The position numbers were made by a program, and so were the translations under genes. From the NCBI RefSeq assembly GCF_024436395.1, contig NZ_JAFMZO010000003.1, positions 434,001 to 498,000 of the forward strand: DNA of 64,000 bases. The letters run 5' to 3'. The DNA comes from Paradesertivirga mongoliensis (GTDB lineage Bacteria > Bacteroidota > Bacteroidia > Sphingobacteriales > Sphingobacteriaceae). The notes beneath the pieces are model-generated. The model was not told the DNA's origin. It did no database searches and saw only the letters and a list, made by a program, of their open reading frames with translations. Of this stretch, positions 46,561-55,418 are shown piece by piece; position 1 is the stretch's first letter, and each line of letters begins with the position of its first letter.

Positions 46561-48234
46561 ATGGAAAACAAAACCATAGCCAGAACACTAAGGCTGCTGA
46601 GCCAGCTGATAGAATTGCATGACGGAAATGCTTTTAAGGTAAAAACGTTGGCCAGCGCCGCCTATACCATCGGCAAACTTCCATTTTCGCTTGCAAATAA
46701 ATCGCTTGCCGAATTGGAGCAGATAAGCGCAATAGGAAAAAGCACTGCTTCAAAAGTTTGGGAGCTCGTTCAAACGCGGACAATCGGGGAACTGGAAGAG
46801 TTATATGAAAAAACGCCCCGCGGAGTTATCGAAATAATGGGAATTAAAGGTCTGGGTCCGAAAAAGGTGCTTACCATCTGGAAGGATATGGAGATTGAAG
46901 ATATCGGCGAACTCCTTTATGCATGTAATGAAAACCGGCTGATTGAAGCAAAAGGCTTCGGTGCGAAAACGCAGGAAGAGATTAAAAAAGCCATTGAATT
47001 TAAGATGGCGAGCAACGGTCGGTATTTATACGCCCAGGTTGAAGAATATGCCGAATATCTGCTAAAAAGGCTAAAAGAAGTGATCACTAATACACAAATA
47101 TCATTTACTGGCGATTATCGCAGGAAATGTGAGATTATTGACGGCCTGGACATTCTGATAGGCGCACCTCTCTCTCCTCAAATTGAAAAGAGCATTAGCG
47201 AAGTTTCAACACTCGAAGTGGTGGACGTTAAAGAGCGCCGCATCGAGGCAGAAAACACATCCGGTATAAAAGTATACTTCAATTTTTGCCAGGATGAGCA
47301 GTTTCCAGCGGAGCTGGCTTTTCAAACAGGTACTGAAGCACATATTGAAGAATTACAAAAACGTTTAGGCAATGTTGCAGTCAAAGCTTCTTCAGAAGCC
47401 GAAATCTATGCCATGGCTAAGCTGCCTTTTATAGAACCTGAGTTGCGAGAAGGCCGCAACGAATTTGCTTTGGCCGATGCCGGAAAGCTGCCTGCGCTAC
47501 TGCAATGGAAAGACTTAAAGGGCTCTCTGCATAACCATAGCACCTGGAGCGATGGCGTAAATACCCTGGAAGAAATGGCTGTATTTTGCAGAGACGAGCT
47601 CAAGCTTGAATACTTAGGCATCAGCGACCACTCTAAATCGGCTTTTTACGCAAAAGGCTTGTATGAAGAAGGGGTGTTAGCCCAGCACGAAGAAATAGAT
47701 GCTTTAAATAAAAAACTGAACGGCTTTAAAATTTTTAAAGGCATCGAGTCGGATATCTTATTCGACGGCTCGCTGGACTATGCGCCCGAGATCTTAGCCA
47801 CCTTCGATTTTGTGGTTGCATCTATTCATTCGGTTTTTAAAATGACCGAAGAAAAGGCAACCAGCCGTTTAATTACCGCCATAGAGAGTCCGTATACTAC
47901 CATTCTCGGTCACCCAAGCGGACGCCTTTTGCTGAGCAGAAACGGCTACCCGGTGGACTTTAAAAAAGTAATTGATGCTTGTGCAGCTAATGGCGTGGTA
48001 ATTGAGATTAATGCAAATCCCCTGCGTCTCGATATGGACTGGCGATGGCATCAATACGCACTGGAAAAGGGTGTGATGCTTTCGGTTAACCCGGATGCGC
48101 ATAGTAACAACGGCTTTTATGATATGCATTTCGGATTGCTGGCTGCCCGCAAAGGCGGTGTTTCTGCCGACAAATGTCTCAATGCCTTAAACCTGCAGGA
48201 AATAAACACCTACTTTCAAAAAAGAAAACTTTGA
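46561..48234 (+). CDS. polX: PolX-like protein: degenerate family X polymerase domain with PHP nuclease
   Basis: A 557-residue protein. The N-terminal HhH region (to about 150) and family X palm (about 150-300) are followed by a PHP domain. PHP metal ligands look complete: His324 and His326 in HNHSTWSDG, ISDHSKS, KGIESDILFD, ASIHSVF, GHPSGR and NPDAHSN. The polymerase site does not: the canonical GDxD reads Asp194-Gly-Leu-Asp197, and the third Asp, normally in VDLR, is Tyr in IKVYFNF. DNA synthesis is therefore doubtful and a 3'-5' exonuclease or AP-endonuclease role in repair is more likely. The GT9 gene overlaps its stop. Confidence 0.9.
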   Translation: MENKTIARTLRLLSQLIELHDGNAFKVKTLASAAYTIGKLPFSLANKSLAELEQISAIGKSTASKVWELVQTRTIGELEELYEKTPRGVIEIMGIKGLGPKKVLTIWKDMEIEDIGELLYACNENRLIEAKGFGAKTQEEIKKAIEFKMASNGRYLYAQVEEYAEYLLKRLKEVITNTQISFTGDYRRKCEIIDGLDILIGAPLSPQIEKSISEVSTLEVVDVKERRIEAENTSGIKVYFNFCQDEQFPAELAFQTGTEAHIEELQKRLGNVAVKASSEAEIYAMAKLPFIEPELREGRNEFALADAGKLPALLQWKDLKGSLHNHSTWSDGVNTLEEMAVFCRDELKLEYLGISDHSKSAFYAKGLYEEGVLAQHEEIDALNKKLNGFKIFKGIESDILFDGSLDYAPEILATFDFVVASIHSVFKMTEEKATSRLITAIESPYTTILGHPSGRLLLSRNGYPVDFKKVIDACAANGVVIEINANPLRLDMDWRWHQYALEKGVMLSVNPDAHSNNGFYDMHFGLLAARKGGVSADKCLNALNLQEINTYFQKRKL

Positions 48235-49199
48235 AGATCTTAATAATCCGCTTCAGTTCTATCGGAGATATCGTTCTAACAACCCCTGTAATACGCTGCC
48301 TGAAACAGCAAATAGATGGTGCAGAAATCCACTATCTGACAAAAAAATCTTTTGCTTCAATTTTAGACAGCAATCCGTACGTCGATAAGTTACATCTGCT
48401 TAGCGGTACACTTTCAACTACCATTAAAGAACTTGAAGCCGAGAACTTCGATTACATCATCGACCTTCACAATAACCTAAGAACCCGGCTGATTAAACTG
48501 CAGTTAGATGTGAAAGCCCGGTCGTTTGATAAGCTTAATCTAAAAAAGTTCCTGCTTGTTAATTTTAAGGTAAATATCCTTCCCGTAAAACATATTGTGG
48601 ACCGCTATCTGGATACTGTAGCGTTTTTGGATGTTAAAAATGATGGACAAGGCCTCGACTATTTCTTTTCCGGTCAACACGAACTGGAATCCCTGCTTCC
48701 AGATACTCATCAAAAATATATCGGATTGGTGATCGGAGCGCAACACGCCACAAAGCGTTTACCGGTTCATAAACTTATCGAAATTTGTAAAACATTATCG
48801 CAACCTGTAGTACTGCTGGGTGGAAAAGAAGATGCTGCACGTGGCGAAGAAATTCGCCAGGGCTCGCCTCATAATGTATTCAATGGCTGTGGCAAATATA
48901 GTCTGGAACAATCTGCTGTTCTTGTGAAGAACGCTCAACAAATAATCTCTCATGATACCGGATTAATGCACATAGCGGCGGCTTTCGATAAGCCCATAAT
49001 TTCGGTATGGGGAAATACTGTTCCCGAATTTGGGATGTACCCTTACAAGGTGTCCCGGCATCAGATGCTGGAGGTTAAAGGTTTAAAATGCAGACCATGC
49101 TCAAAGATAGGTTACGAGAAATGCCCATTGGGACACTTTAAATGCATGAATGAGCAAAGAACAGACTCGATCACTATTATAGATAGATCTGACAACTAA
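48231..49199 (+). CDS. GT9 family glycosyltransferase (heptosyltransferase-like), TTG start
   Basis: I place the start at TTG 48231, overlapping the polX stop as TTGA, because GT9 proteins begin with the strand (M)KILIIRFSSIGD; an ATG at 48174 would add 19 out-of-character residues inside polX. The 322-residue cytoplasmic enzyme has the two Rossmann halves of GT-B enzymes. Signature segments are RFSSIGDIVLTTPVIR, the nucleotide-sugar region LLGGKEDA, and ISHDTGLMHIAAAFDKPIISVWG. It adds heptose or a related sugar to lipopolysaccharide core. A CRPCSKIGYEKCP segment near the C-terminus may hold a metal. Confidence 0.9.
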   Translation: MKILIIRFSSIGDIVLTTPVIRCLKQQIDGAEIHYLTKKSFASILDSNPYVDKLHLLSGTLSTTIKELEAENFDYIIDLHNNLRTRLIKLQLDVKARSFDKLNLKKFLLVNFKVNILPVKHIVDRYLDTVAFLDVKNDGQGLDYFFSGQHELESLLPDTHQKYIGLVIGAQHATKRLPVHKLIEICKTLSQPVVLLGGKEDAARGEEIRQGSPHNVFNGCGKYSLEQSAVLVKNAQQIISHDTGLMHIAAAFDKPIISVWGNTVPEFGMYPYKVSRHQMLEVKGLKCRPCSKIGYEKCPLGHFKCMNEQRTDSITIIDRSDN

Positions 49200-49229
49200 C
49201 ATTATTCACATGGCAACTAACTCCTTCTG

Positions 49230-49886
49230 ATGAAAAAGCTTGTACTATTGACCGGACTGATACTGATTGCGGCTTCTCTGTTTGCTCAAAACGAATACAA
49301 CGCGGAGTTCATTGAGAAAAAAAACAGAATTGGATTTAAACTCGGATACCATTTTTCGGGTCAGGATTATAAAATTGATAATTCCAGGCAAAGTACCTCA
49401 TCTTTAAGTTCTTTTCATATAACTGCATTGACCGACATTGCTCTTAGTGAAAGGATTTATCTTCAGCCGGGTATATCGCTCCTGCAAAAAGGAGCCATCT
49501 TAGACAGAGCGCTGGATATGGTTGAAATAAGTCCTCTATATCTCGAAGTTCCACTTAATGCTTTACTAAAAGTTAAAATAGGAAAAGGAAAAGGAAAACT
49601 GTTTGCAGGCGGTGGCCCCTACGGTGCATTAGGGATAAAAGGAAGTTATACCATTAATAACAAGTCGTCTAATAATACTACCACTTATCGGATAAATTAT
49701 GGTTCTGACGAAACACATGATATGGAAAAATTAGACTTTGGGATGAGCGTTTTAGCCGGCTATGAGCTGGATGGAAACTTGAGTTTAGGCGTTACTTACA
49801 GCAGAAGCCTGTCGAATCTATCGCCACGTCCATCAGAGATGATGAAAAATAAAGTATTAGCTTTTTCTATAGGAATCACTCTTTAA
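49230..49886 (+). CDS. PorT-like outer-membrane beta-barrel protein (first of two)
   Basis: A 218-residue exported protein with signal peptide ending LFAQN. The mature part shows alternating beta strands with aromatic ends, a GPYGALGIKGSYT turn and a typical final strand LAFSIGITL, as in the small barrel family (OMP_b-brl_2). Such proteins are structural or adhesive; function is unknown. It lies 30 bp after the GT9 gene, so may be co-transcribed with it. The neighbour at 49957-50562 is a paralogue, sharing the SSLSSFH/SSLTSFH and GxxLQPxLxI patterns. Confidence 0.82.
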   Translation: MKKLVLLTGLILIAASLFAQNEYNAEFIEKKNRIGFKLGYHFSGQDYKIDNSRQSTSSLSSFHITALTDIALSERIYLQPGISLLQKGAILDRALDMVEISPLYLEVPLNALLKVKIGKGKGKLFAGGGPYGALGIKGSYTINNKSSNNTTTYRINYGSDETHDMEKLDFGMSVLAGYELDGNLSLGVTYSRSLSNLSPRPSEMMKNKVLAFSIGITL

Positions 49887-49956
49887 ATTTTTGATCTCCC
49901 CGAATTCTAAAAAATAAACTTACATTCGGGCCGATTTATCACAAATAAAAATCAAC

Positions 49957-50562
49957 ATGAAAAAACTCTTATTAACAGCTGCCTTATTAGTAAGCACTAC
50001 GTTTTTGTTCTCACAAACTAAGTTTGGAGTAAAAGCGGGTGTAAATTTTGCAAACCAGGAATTCAAATCAGAGGGGGCCAGTTTCACTCCATCGTCCTTA
50101 ACATCCTTCCACTTACATGGCTTGATTGATCACCCGTTGAGTCCAACTCTCTCTTTACAGCCGGCACTAGGAATTTCCGGTAAAGGTTTCCGATTAGATG
50201 CAGGCGGTGTTGACGCGGATATGAGCTTCCTGTATCTCGACATTCCAGTGAATGTAGTTGCTAAATTCCCAGTTCCGGCGCTCGGCAAGTTTTTCGTAGG
50301 CGCTGGACCTTATTTTGCTTACGGCATATCTGCCAAAGCAAAAGGAGATATTGAGAATGATGAAGATATTTTCTCGGATGAAGGATATAAAAGAGGTGAT
50401 TTGGGACTTAATTTCCTTGGCGGGGTTGAGCTAAGTCAGGGGCTGCTATTAAACGTAAACTACGGCTTAGGGCTGGCTAACATCTCCAACGCATCCGAAG
50501 AGGATGGAGACATATCCGTAAAAAATAAAGTATTCTCAATTTCTTTGGGATTTTTATTCTAA
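49957..50562 (+). CDS. PorT-like outer-membrane beta-barrel protein (second of two)
   Basis: A 201-residue exported protein with signal peptide ending FLFSQ. It opens KFGVKAGVNFANQEF and continues with amphipathic strands and a characteristic GAGPYFAYGISAKAKGD loop, ending VFSISLGFLF. It is a tandem paralogue of the previous gene, with about 70 bp between them. Tandem pairs suggest duplication and possible different surface ligands. A strong terminator follows. Confidence 0.83.
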   Translation: MKKLLLTAALLVSTTFLFSQTKFGVKAGVNFANQEFKSEGASFTPSSLTSFHLHGLIDHPLSPTLSLQPALGISGKGFRLDAGGVDADMSFLYLDIPVNVVAKFPVPALGKFFVGAGPYFAYGISAKAKGDIENDEDIFSDEGYKRGDLGLNFLGGVELSQGLLLNVNYGLGLANISNASEEDGDISVKNKVFSISLGFLF

Positions 50563-50581
50563 AATAAAATACGTTTATTTG

Positions 50582-50615
50582 AAAAGAGGCATCATTAAAA
50601 TGCCTCTTTTTTTTA
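50582..50615 (+). terminator. Terminator after the barrel gene pair
   Basis: AAAAGAGGCAT and ATGCCTCTTTT form a perfect 11-bp stem around a 7-nt loop, followed by further T. It lies 19 bp after the stop codon, just before the sixA gene on the same strand. Confidence 0.9.
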
Positions 50616-50624
50616 TTACTGGAA

Positions 50625-51122
50625 ATGAAACAGTTATTATTAGTTCGCCATGCCAAATCCGATTGGAGCAGTAACGCCAAATCCGATTTCGACCGTCCCT
50701 TAAACAAAAGAGGCCATAGAGACGCGCCCGAAATGGCCGAACGGTTACTAACCCAACATCTCATTCCACAGCTTATTGTGAGCAGCCCGGCAGTGCGAGC
50801 CCTCACCACAGCAAAATATTTCGCAGATACATTGGGGATTGATGAAACTCAGATTGAATTAGAACCTGCAATCTATGAAGCCTCGGCTGCTGCGCTACTG
50901 AAAGTGATTAACAACCTAGATAGTTCGTATGATTTTGTAGCGATGTTTGGTCATAATCCCGGCATGACAAATCTGGCGATCAATCTTTGTGATACTGCGG
51001 TTTACGATATGCCAACCTGCGGAATGATCCTGATAGAATTTCCGTTTGATGATTGGAAGCTGATAAGTCAGGATACCGGCTCGGAAAAACTGTATGATTT
51101 CCCTAAGAACGAAAACGATTAA
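50625..51122 (+). CDS. sixA: SixA-like phosphohistidine phosphatase
   Basis: A 165-residue cytoplasmic histidine phosphatase. The catalytic RHA motif is in LLLVRHAKSDWSS (His9), with FDRPLNKRGHRDA next and the second His in FGHNPGMTNL near residue 109. SixA removes phosphate from histidine phosphotransfer domains, in E. coli acting on ArcB and on the nitrogen PTS. An Hpt protein and orphan receivers exist in this window and could be substrates; that is speculation. It converges on dprA, with a 4-bp overlap of the stop codons. Confidence 0.9.
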   Translation: MKQLLLVRHAKSDWSSNAKSDFDRPLNKRGHRDAPEMAERLLTQHLIPQLIVSSPAVRALTTAKYFADTLGIDETQIELEPAIYEASAAALLKVINNLDSSYDFVAMFGHNPGMTNLAINLCDTAVYDMPTCGMILIEFPFDDWKLISQDTGSEKLYDFPKNEND

Positions 51123-52213
51123 ACCAGTTTATAGATCTTCCCGGGTAGAGCGACAATAATCCCCTGCATTTCAAGCCCTAAAATAGTAATAGACAATTTA
51201 CTCTGAGGCAATTGAGTCTGCAAAGCAAGGTCATCTACACCGGTGGGGCCGTTATTCGTTAATACGTCGGCTATTTTCTTTTCCGCACCCGATAAGTTCA
51301 AAGGAAAGCTTAGTTGAACTTTCTCCTCCTTTACTTCCGGACCTGACCAACCCAGTAAGTATTCCAAATCTTTTGCGCTTGTTATAAGGTTTGCACGATT
51401 GGTTTTTATCAGGAAATTGCAACCAGCCGAGAACTTTTCATTTATATTTCCCGGAAACGAGAAAACGTCTCTATTATATGAATTAGCAAGTTCTGCAGTA
51501 ATAAGTGCGCCCCCGGTGAGGCTGGCTTCGACAATGATCGTAGCATCGGCCATTCCGGCAACAATGCGGTTTCTTTTCGGAAAGTTTTCACGGTCAGGAA
51601 CTGTTTGCGAAGGAAACTCGGTAAGAAGGCCTCCACTGCTCACCATTTTTTCGGCTAGTGAGCGATGCTGGGCAGGATAAATTCTGTCGAGCCCGTGACC
51701 TACAACACCAACCGTAGGAATACCTTGTTTCAAACATGCCTTATGAGCCATCGCATCGATCCCATAGGCAAGACCACTTACCACCAAAACATTATGCTTA
51801 ACAAGTTCCTCTACGAGTGCATTTGTAAGTTCCCGGCCATAGGATGTAGCATTTCTGGTGCCCACTATACTTACTACTCTGGTACTGTTTAAATCAGCAT
51901 TACCTTTATAATACAGTAAAGTGGGCGCATCAAAACATGTCCTGAGCCGTTTGGGATAATCTTGGTCGGTATAAAAAAATGTCCGAATCTTGTATTTCTC
52001 TACAAAATCGAGCTCTTGTTCTACCCGCTCAAAAAAGTCATGCTGTAAAATACTGGCAGCGGTTTTCTCTCCAATTCCGGGTATCGCCAGCAACTGAGAT
52101 TTCTTCGCCTTAAACAAATCTTCTGCAGTTCCGAAGTGCTTTAACAATAGCCGTGCATTAACAGACCCAACTCCGGGAATGAGGGTTAAAGCAATTTGAT
52201 GAAAGAGCGACAT
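51119..52213 (-). CDS. dprA: DNA processing protein DprA
   Basis: A 364-residue cytoplasmic protein that loads RecA on incoming single-stranded DNA in natural transformation. It has an N-terminal helix-hairpin-helix region (LIPGVGSVNARLLLKHFG, IPGIGEKTAASIL), a central Rossmann-like domain (about residues 100-290: VVSIVGTRNATSYGREL, VVSGLAYGIDAMAH, FPSQTVPDRENFPKRNRIVAG) and a C-terminal winged helix (VLTNNGPTGVDDLAL). The promoter region is shared with the BlaI/M56 operon and holds the three dyads, so BlaI may influence it. Competence genes are not otherwise seen here. Confidence 0.94.
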   Translation of the reverse strand: MSLFHQIALTLIPGVGSVNARLLLKHFGTAEDLFKAKKSQLLAIPGIGEKTAASILQHDFFERVEQELDFVEKYKIRTFFYTDQDYPKRLRTCFDAPTLLYYKGNADLNSTRVVSIVGTRNATSYGRELTNALVEELVKHNVLVVSGLAYGIDAMAHKACLKQGIPTVGVVGHGLDRIYPAQHRSLAEKMVSSGGLLTEFPSQTVPDRENFPKRNRIVAGMADATIIVEASLTGGALITAELANSYNRDVFSFPGNINEKFSAGCNFLIKTNRANLITSAKDLEYLLGWSGPEVKEEKVQLSFPLNLSGAEKKIADVLTNNGPTGVDDLALQTQLPQSKLSITILGLEMQGIIVALPGKIYKLV

Positions 52214-52250
52214 TTTATTTTTTTAATTGATTTACAAACAGTTACAATAA

Positions 52251-52321
52251 AACTATAAAAATAGTTTGCAAACTATTTTTATAGTTCATACCTTCATATT
52301 AAGCAAACTATAAAAATAGTT
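52251..52321. promoter_or_regulatory. Three 16-bp dyad operators, probable BlaI-family binding sites
   Basis: The perfect or near-perfect dyad AACTAT-wwww-ATAGTT occurs at 52251-52266, 52271-52286 and 52306-52321. The first two are separated by 4 bp; centres are 20 and 35 bp apart. They fill the region between dprA and blaI, the last ending 17 bp before the blaI start codon. BlaI/MecI-type repressors bind such AT-rich dyads upstream of their own operons, so autoregulation is the natural reading. Confidence 0.85.
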
Positions 52322-52338
52322 CAGGTAGGGTTTCAGTC

Positions 52339-52734
52339 ATGAAAGATAAAAGTAAAAAACATATTAAAGAATTAACTAAGGCGGAAGAACAGGTGATGAG
52401 AATTCTATGGAAGTTAAAAGAATCGATAGTTAAAGACATCATTGAAGAGATGCCCGAGCCGAAGCCTGCATATAATACGGTATCAACCGTGATCCGGGTG
52501 TTAGAAACAAAAGGTTTTGTAGATCACAAAGCTTATGGCGGCTCGCATGTCTACTTCCCGATCGTGGAAGAAAAAGAATACAAGAGCTTCGCCTTTGATA
52601 AAATATTCACTAACTATTTCGATAACTCTTACGAACACCTTGTATCCTTTCTGGTAAACGAAAAGAAGATGGATATTCAGGAGCTTGATGAGCTCACCAA
52701 GCTGGTTGAACAACTAAAAAACAAAAAGTCATGA
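52339..52734 (+). CDS. BlaI/MecI/CopY-family repressor
   Basis: A 131-residue winged-helix repressor. The DNA-binding part (about 10-80) includes LTKAEEQVMRILWKLKES, PKPAYNTVSTVIRVLETKGFV and HKAYGGSHVYFPIV; the C-terminal part forms a dimer helix. It should repress its own operon until the M56 partner cleaves or releases it. Three copies of one dyad lie directly upstream. The stop overlaps the M56 gene start by 4 bp (ATGA), the usual coupled arrangement. Confidence 0.94.
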   Translation: MKDKSKKHIKELTKAEEQVMRILWKLKESIVKDIIEEMPEPKPAYNTVSTVIRVLETKGFVDHKAYGGSHVYFPIVEEKEYKSFAFDKIFTNYFDNSYEHLVSFLVNEKKMDIQELDELTKLVEQLKNKKS

Positions 52735-54125
52735 GCATATTTTATTATTTTATCGAAGCAAATGCATACTTGATAATCTTCTATGCATTCTATAAAGTTC
52801 TGCTTCAAAAAGAGACTTTTTATTCGCTAAACAGATTCTACCTGCTTACAGGTACCGCCTTATCATTTTTGCTACCCTTTATCGATCTAAGTGCTGTACG
52901 GGGCGTTATACCGGTGCAGACGTATACTGCCGCGACAGCATTATCTGCCGAGAGTACTGGCGTAGATTTTTGGGAAATAGCTTTTTATTTTTATTCGACG
53001 ATAGTATTCGGACTTCTTTTACGTCTGGCTAGCCAGATTTATGGTATTTCGAGGCTGGTAAAATCAGGTGAGGTGATTGCCTACGGCAGATTCAAAGAGG
53101 TGCAGATTCGGGCAAAGAATCTTCCGTTCTCATTCTTCCATTACCTGTTCATAAATCCCGAACAGCATGACCAAAATACAATAAGGAAACATGAACTGGT
53201 ACATATTTGCCAACGGCATTCACTTGACATTTTGTTCATTGAACTTGTTCAAATTACAAACTGGTTTAATCCGGTAATCGCACTCCTCAAAACTGATATC
53301 AAGGCAATTCATGAGTTTATTGCAGATGAGATCGTGTCTAAAGATGAGCTTGGAGCCCCAGATTATGCTATGTTCCTGATTCAAAACTCCTACGGCAGCA
53401 ATCTGCCGCATCTAAGTAATCAAATGTTTAATCAATCACTATTAAAGAGTAGAATTATGAAACTCGGTCAAAAAAAATCGGGAGACACAGCCAGGCTGAA
53501 ATACGGTCTCCTATCCTTACTGATACCTTGTATGCTGGGTGTCTCGGCATTTTCAATCAGTAAGCCTTACGGGATATTTGATTTAATGCCTGCAGAAACA
53601 GCGTATCAGGACACGGTGAAAAAGACTGCTATCAATACCAGTTCTCCGTCGAAAATATCTTCAGCGAAAAAGAATCCGGTCAAAGTTATGCCCAAGCCTA
53701 CGATAAAAAATGTAAAGTTCCCACCTCCCAGAGTCGTGAAGAGTAAGCCAGTTGAAGGGCGAAAAGTGACAAAAGCAGTAACCGGCGACCAAATTAAAGA
53801 GGTGAGAGTTGATGAGCGGATTAAAGAAGTTCGAATCAACGAGCCAATCAAAGAGGTGAGAATAATCGAAGTTGGTGAGCCGCAACCGAAGGAACTGGCC
53901 CCACCTCCGCCCCCACCCGTAGAACCAGATAGGCCAAAATCATCTGTAACTATTCGTTCAAACCGAAAAAGCGTACCCCCGCCGCCGCCCCCAGTTATGA
54001 ACATACGCTTAAACAAGGACATTCCGCCACCTCCTCCGGTAGACCCAAAGTCAAAAAGCTTTAAGGGAACTCCGACGAAAGAACAGAATAAATCTGAAAC
54101 GATTCAAGCTGCTCCTGTTCAATAA
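52731..54125 (+). CDS. M56-family (BlaR1/MecR1-type) membrane metallopeptidase with Pro-rich tail
   Basis: A 464-residue inner-membrane zinc protease with about four helices. The HExxH motif is His154-Glu-Leu-Val-His158, with the third ligand in HEFIADEIV. In beta-lactam systems such proteins sense drug through a fused penicillin-binding domain; here that domain is absent. The periplasmic tail (about 285-464) instead holds three copies of a nine-residue repeat of the form IKEVRxxEx (53793-53873), then polyproline blocks (APPPPPPVEPDRP, VPPPPPPVMN). A TonB-like spanning role or wall contact is possible. The partner is BlaI. Confidence 0.88.
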   Translation: MSIFYYFIEANAYLIIFYAFYKVLLQKETFYSLNRFYLLTGTALSFLLPFIDLSAVRGVIPVQTYTAATALSAESTGVDFWEIAFYFYSTIVFGLLLRLASQIYGISRLVKSGEVIAYGRFKEVQIRAKNLPFSFFHYLFINPEQHDQNTIRKHELVHICQRHSLDILFIELVQITNWFNPVIALLKTDIKAIHEFIADEIVSKDELGAPDYAMFLIQNSYGSNLPHLSNQMFNQSLLKSRIMKLGQKKSGDTARLKYGLLSLLIPCMLGVSAFSISKPYGIFDLMPAETAYQDTVKKTAINTSSPSKISSAKKNPVKVMPKPTIKNVKFPPPRVVKSKPVEGRKVTKAVTGDQIKEVRVDERIKEVRINEPIKEVRIIEVGEPQPKELAPPPPPPVEPDRPKSSVTIRSNRKSVPPPPPPVMNIRLNKDIPPPPPVDPKSKSFKGTPTKEQNKSETIQAAPVQ

Positions 54126-54181
54126 GAGTTAGCGCTTGTTTTAAAAAAGCGAACGTTAATGAAATCATGTCCGGAAGAAGC

Positions 54182-54847
54182 TTATTGAGCAGGAAAATAC
54201 ACCACGTACTTCGTCTCAAAAAAGTCTTCCTCAAAGTATTCAGAAAGCGGGTAAAGATGGACTTCATTAAGCTTTGAATCTTTCAATTCTTCCTGTAAAT
54301 CACCTCCTTTGAGATACAATACACCATTGGGCAATTTGTTCAATGGTTTTTTGGCAAACTTACCCCTCACCCAGGGATAGAAATCCTTAAGTTGAGTTAC
54401 CGCCCTCGAAACAATAAAATTAAACTTATCATCAATTTGCTCGGCGCGGGCGTGGGTAGATACTAAATTTTCCAAGCCAATTCCCTTCGAAACTTCCTGT
54501 ACCACTTTGATCTTTTTCCCAATTGAATCCACCAGGTGAAATTGCGTGTCTGGAAATAAAATCGCCAATGGGATACCGGGAAATCCACCGCCGGTTCCAA
54601 CATCCAGAACCTTTTCCCCGGGTAAAAAAGGCATCACCTTTGCAATGCTCAACGAATGCAAAATATGATGTAGATAGAGACTATCGATATCCTTTCGGGA
54701 AATAACATTGATTTGCGCATTCCAAAAACGATACAATTCTTCAAGCTTGTCAAACTGCTGTTTTTGTTTGGCGCTTAAGCCGGGAAAATACTTATAAATG
54801 ATATCAGAAGTCACTGCCTGGGTTTTTCTTTCGCCTGCTAAGAACAT
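54182..54847 (-). CDS. rsmG: 16S rRNA (guanine527-N7)-methyltransferase RsmG
   Basis: A 221-residue cytoplasmic SAM-dependent methyltransferase that modifies G527 of 16S rRNA. The SAM-binding motif is VLDVGTGGGFPGIPLAI, preceded by the family segment NVISRKDIDSLYLHHILHSL and followed by FNFIVSRAVTQL. The ATG at 54847 overlaps the sigma factor gene by 44 bp; a GTG at 54814 would leave an 11-bp overlap and begin VTSDIIYKYFPGL, which looks closer to the usual N-terminus. It is the last gene of a GT2-sigma-rsmG run. Confidence 0.92.
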   Translation of the reverse strand: MFLAGERKTQAVTSDIIYKYFPGLSAKQKQQFDKLEELYRFWNAQINVISRKDIDSLYLHHILHSLSIAKVMPFLPGEKVLDVGTGGGFPGIPLAILFPDTQFHLVDSIGKKIKVVQEVSKGIGLENLVSTHARAEQIDDKFNFIVSRAVTQLKDFYPWVRGKFAKKPLNKLPNGVLYLKGGDLQEELKDSKLNEVHLYPLSEYFEEDFFETKYVVYFPAQ

Positions 54848-55418
54848 TATGCAACAGGTCTCTGGCCCGGAATAACTGTGCTTTAACAGTTCCCAAAGGC
54901 AGGTCTAATTGCTGAGCAATCTCTTCGTACGACTGTTCTTCGAAGTATCTTAAAATGATAAGTGTTTTATATCGCTGGGGAAGTTTATCAACAATGATCT
55001 TTAATTGCTCCTGTTGCTGTTTTTTGATGGAGGTTTCCTCAGGATTTAGGGTATCCGCTTTAATCTGCAACGGGCGCTCATCGCCTTCATCATCCACCAT
55101 AGAGTTGATAGAAACCATCTTTAACCGCTTTTTGCGAATAAAATCGATGCAATTATTAGTAGCAATCCGAAACAGCCAGGTGCTAAAAGCAAAGTCGGGC
55201 TTATATTTATCTATATTCTCGAAAGCTTTTCCAAAGGTCTCGACAGTAAGATCCATCGAATCGTCCTTATTATTCACCATTTTAAGTGCCATAAAATAGA
55301 TCGAATCTTTGTATCGCTGCATCAACTCAGCATATGCCTTCTGGTCGCCCTCCTTGGCTCTCATCACCAGATTAAAATCGTTTACAGCGTTTGCTGAAAA
55401 ATTCGGATTTACTTCCAT
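54804..55418 (-). CDS. ECF-type RNA polymerase sigma factor
   Basis: A 204-residue sigma-70-family protein of the extracytoplasmic type. Region 2 (about 15-85) includes DQKAYAELMQRYKDSIYFMALKM and FSTWLFRIATNNCIDFIRKKR; region 4 (about 135-190) includes LPQRYKTLIILRYFEEQSYEEIAQQLDLPLGTVKAQLFRAR. No anti-sigma gene is adjacent, so control is unclear. It overlaps the GT2 gene upstream by 10 bp and rsmG downstream, so the three are translated from one message. Confidence 0.92.
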   Translation of the reverse strand: MEVNPNFSANAVNDFNLVMRAKEGDQKAYAELMQRYKDSIYFMALKMVNNKDDSMDLTVETFGKAFENIDKYKPDFAFSTWLFRIATNNCIDFIRKKRLKMVSINSMVDDEGDERPLQIKADTLNPEETSIKKQQQEQLKIIVDKLPQRYKTLIILRYFEEQSYEEIAQQLDLPLGTVKAQLFRARDLLHNVLSRRKKNPGSDF

